Shown here: in pieces, positions 62,153 to 64,000 of the stretch
How positions within the stretch are numbered: position 1 is the stretch's first letter
Layout of the letters: each line of letters opens with the position of its first letter
Assembly (NCBI GenBank): GCA_947498325.1
Contig: CANMKE010000001.1
Coordinates: 558,001 to 622,000, forward strand
DNA length: 64,000 nt
Source: an uncultured Persicobacter sp.
Lineage (GTDB): Bacteria > Bacteroidota > Bacteroidia > Cytophagales > Cyclobacteriaceae
Reading direction: 5' to 3'
Position numbers and translations under genes: made by a program
The notes under the pieces: model-generated
Seen by the model: only the letters and a program-made list of their open reading frames with translations
What the model was told of the DNA's origin: nothing
Database searches by the model: none

Positions 62153-64000
62153 ATGGACACATTTTTTTACAAGCTCGGAGGTCGATTACTGATCCTATTT
62201 ATGCTCTTGCATTTAGGAGTAGAAGTAATGGCGCAATCCCAAATTAAGGGAACAGTGACCTCCAAATCAGATGGAGAGCCTTTGCCTGGTGCATTGGTGA
62301 AAGTGAAGGGAACGACTAACGGAGTAGTGACGAGTTTCGATGGCTCCTTTTCTTTAAGTATTAATGACCCGCGATCAACAGTATTGACAGTTTCTTTTAT
62401 GGGCTTTTTGCCTCAAGAAATTAAGGTGGGTAATCAGTCCGTAATTAATGTGAATCTTGCCGAAGACGTGCAGGCGTTGGAGGAGGTGATCGTTATTGGT
62501 TACGGTACAACTTCAAAAAAATTGGCGACAGGTAATTACAACACCATTGAGGCCAAAGATCTTGGAAACAAAATCAATTCAAGTTTTCAGGAAGGATTGC
62601 AGGGAATGGCTGCCGGGGTGAATGTTACCGGTTCGAGTGGTGCTGTTGGTGGTGCGGTGAACATCCGTGTACGTGGTACCGGTTCCTTGAGTAGTAACTC
62701 CAATCCGTTATATGTAATTGATGGTTTGCCATTTAGCTCCTATCCAACAGATGGGACAGGTAACTTCGGAACCTCTTATAACCCGATGACCAACATCAAC
62801 CCAGATGATATCGAGTCGATGACGGTTCTGAAAGATGCAGAGGCAACCGCCATCTACGGTTCGCGTGGTGCGAATGGGGTGATCCTGATTACCACTAAAT
62901 CCGGTAAAAAAGGAAAAGCAAAATGGACGGTGAATTATTCAGAGGGAATTACGCGCCCAACAAACAAGCTGGCGCACCTGAGAACAAATAACTGGCTGAA
63001 TAACCTTGAAGAAGGCTGGAACAATGCTGAAACGCCTATGGACAAGCGTGTTTTGCCTTATACCGACGAAAAAACATGGTACACCCAAGATACGGCTCGT
63101 TATTTCGATATAGACAAATACGATATGATTTACCGTCAGGGTAGTACAAGAAATGCTTCTATGAGTGTGAGTGGTGGTAATGATGGTTTCGTTTACCGTT
63201 TGAATGGTTCTTATGATCAGCACGAGGGTATTTTGAATCAGAATGACAATGACCGCCTTTCTTTCTCGGTAAATACGGGTATCAAATTGACCGACCGGAT
63301 GAAGGTGAATATTAATACCAAAATTTCGAACGTTAAGAACTCTCAGTATCCAACAAACATTTACTTCTTGAATGTTTCCGGAAGTTCAGGAGCTTTGTTC
63401 CAAAACTGGACGCAGCCTACGGGTTTGAATATGGTCAGTAACGCACTACCGCAATTGCCAACACATAACCCTGATGGTACCTTCTACCGCCCAACAAGTT
63501 TGTTTAACGTGGCGACAACTTTGGATGATGATTATTTCTACCATCGTTCCAACAGTTTTACCGCAATCAACTCTGGTCAGTTTATCTTCGATGTGAATGA
63601 GCACTGGAGAATTGAGAGTAATTTGAGTGTGAACTACACGGGTTATCAGCGTGAGGTTTGGTTCAGCCCACTGATTACCACCAAATCGTTGAAAAGCCGT
63701 GGTGAAGATGACCGCGGATATGCGGATTCATGGAAGCAGGCACGTTTTAATACCAACGCCAACTTGTTTGCAGAATATAATAACGAGATTGGAAAACATG
63801 CTTTCTCTATTACTGGAGGTACTGAGACTTATGTAGAGGATCAGCAATTCCTGAGTATTAAAGGGGTAGGTTTCCCGCGCACAAACTCTGTGAAAAATGT
63901 GGGTAGCGCTTCGGAAATCGTAGAATGGCGATCTGGTGGTCAGGGCGCAGTATTCTATTCCGGTTTTGCACGTGCAAAATATGGTTTTGATTCTCGCTAC
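62153..64000 (+). CDS. SusC/RagA-family TonB-dependent outer-membrane transporter (3' truncated)
   Basis: 616 codons from the ATG at 62153 run to the right edge without a stop; full-length SusC proteins are ~1000 residues. A signal peptide ('LLILFMLLHLGVEVMAQ') is followed by a carboxypeptidase-D-like regulatory domain ('IKGTVTSKSDGEPLPGALVKV'), then the SusC signature 'EEVIVIGYGT' and the plug end 'DAEATAIYGSRGANGVILITT'. It imports oligosaccharides across the outer membrane with a SusD lipoprotein, expected just downstream outside the window. Its position after the hydrolases suggests it transports their products. Confidence 0.97.
   Translation, partial: MDTFFYKLGGRLLILFMLLHLGVEVMAQSQIKGTVTSKSDGEPLPGALVKVKGTTNGVVTSFDGSFSLSINDPRSTVLTVSFMGFLPQEIKVGNQSVINVNLAEDVQALEEVIVIGYGTTSKKLATGNYNTIEAKDLGNKINSSFQEGLQGMAAGVNVTGSSGAVGGAVNIRVRGTGSLSSNSNPLYVIDGLPFSSYPTDGTGNFGTSYNPMTNINPDDIESMTVLKDAEATAIYGSRGANGVILITTKSGKKGKAKWTVNYSEGITRPTNKLAHLRTNNWLNNLEEGWNNAETPMDKRVLPYTDEKTWYTQDTARYFDIDKYDMIYRQGSTRNASMSVSGGNDGFVYRLNGSYDQHEGILNQNDNDRLSFSVNTGIKLTDRMKVNINTKISNVKNSQYPTNIYFLNVSGSSGALFQNWTQPTGLNMVSNALPQLPTHNPDGTFYRPTSLFNVATTLDDDYFYHRSNSFTAINSGQFIFDVNEHWRIESNLSVNYTGYQREVWFSPLITTKSLKSRGEDDRGYADSWKQARFNTNANLFAEYNNEIGKHAFSITGGTETYVEDQQFLSIKGVGFPRTNSVKNVGSASEIVEWRSGGQGAVFYSGFARAKYGFDSRY

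Overview
The window looks like a chromosomal segment of a Bacteroidota bacterium, most likely a Cytophagales-type (Flammeovirga/Persicobacter-like) gliding or marine lineage. The evidence is four large secreted proteins ending in type IX secretion (T9SS) sorting domains, a SusC/RagA TonB-dependent transporter, many lipoproteins with a Cys after the signal peptide, nearly no Shine-Dalgarno motifs, a TAnnTTTG-type promoter element, and Bacteroidota-typical families (GH92, DUF4421-like, ABC permease/M1 peptidase fusion, TPR-HTH membrane regulators). The marine assignment is an inference from the sulfatases and carbohydrate genes. No rRNA, tRNA or CRISPR array was seen.

Layout. 1-10 kb is housekeeping: the 3' part of gyrA, a secreted TPR protein, a GGCT/AIG2-like protein, a leftward operon (PolX-like HhH-PHP protein, GT9 glycosyltransferase, small membrane protein), a secreted protein of unknown function, and pyrR-pyrB. 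10-16 kb holds a PAS-PAS-H-box-receiver protein without an ATPase domain, a GH31 glucosidase/transglucosylase and a TPR-HTH membrane regulator. 16-24 kb is one 2494-residue subtilisin-like T9SS protease. 24-31.9 kb has a thioredoxin-like protein, a DUF4421-like outer-membrane protein, a stand-alone adhE with an unusually long leader, and a patch of small genes and a nuclease remnant. 31.9-35.3 kb is a low-density stretch with a MITE-like element, a lipoprotein, 1.6 kb without a supported gene, and a second H-box protein lacking an ATPase. 35.4-39.9 kb is an ABC ATPase and an ABC permease fused to an M1 aminopeptidase.

40.5-64 kb reads as a polysaccharide utilization locus: GH92 alpha-mannosidase, two tandem paralogous clan GH-A-like hydrolases, two formylglycine sulfatases, an opposite-strand lipoprotein, two paralogous BNR/GH74-like beta-propeller proteins with InlB-type repeats and T9SS tails, and the start of a SusC transporter that runs off the right edge. 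GH92, both GH-A genes and the first sulfatase are tightly packed (20 nt, 7 nt, ATGA overlap) and are probably one operon. Together they suggest extracellular and periplasmic breakdown of a sulfated, possibly mannose-containing glycan; the substrate is not proven.

The signals I find most worth following are the twin GH-A enzymes, the paralogous propeller pair separated by a five-copy 57-58-bp hairpin-bearing tandem array, and the two histidine-kinase-like proteins that keep the H-box but have no ATPase domain.
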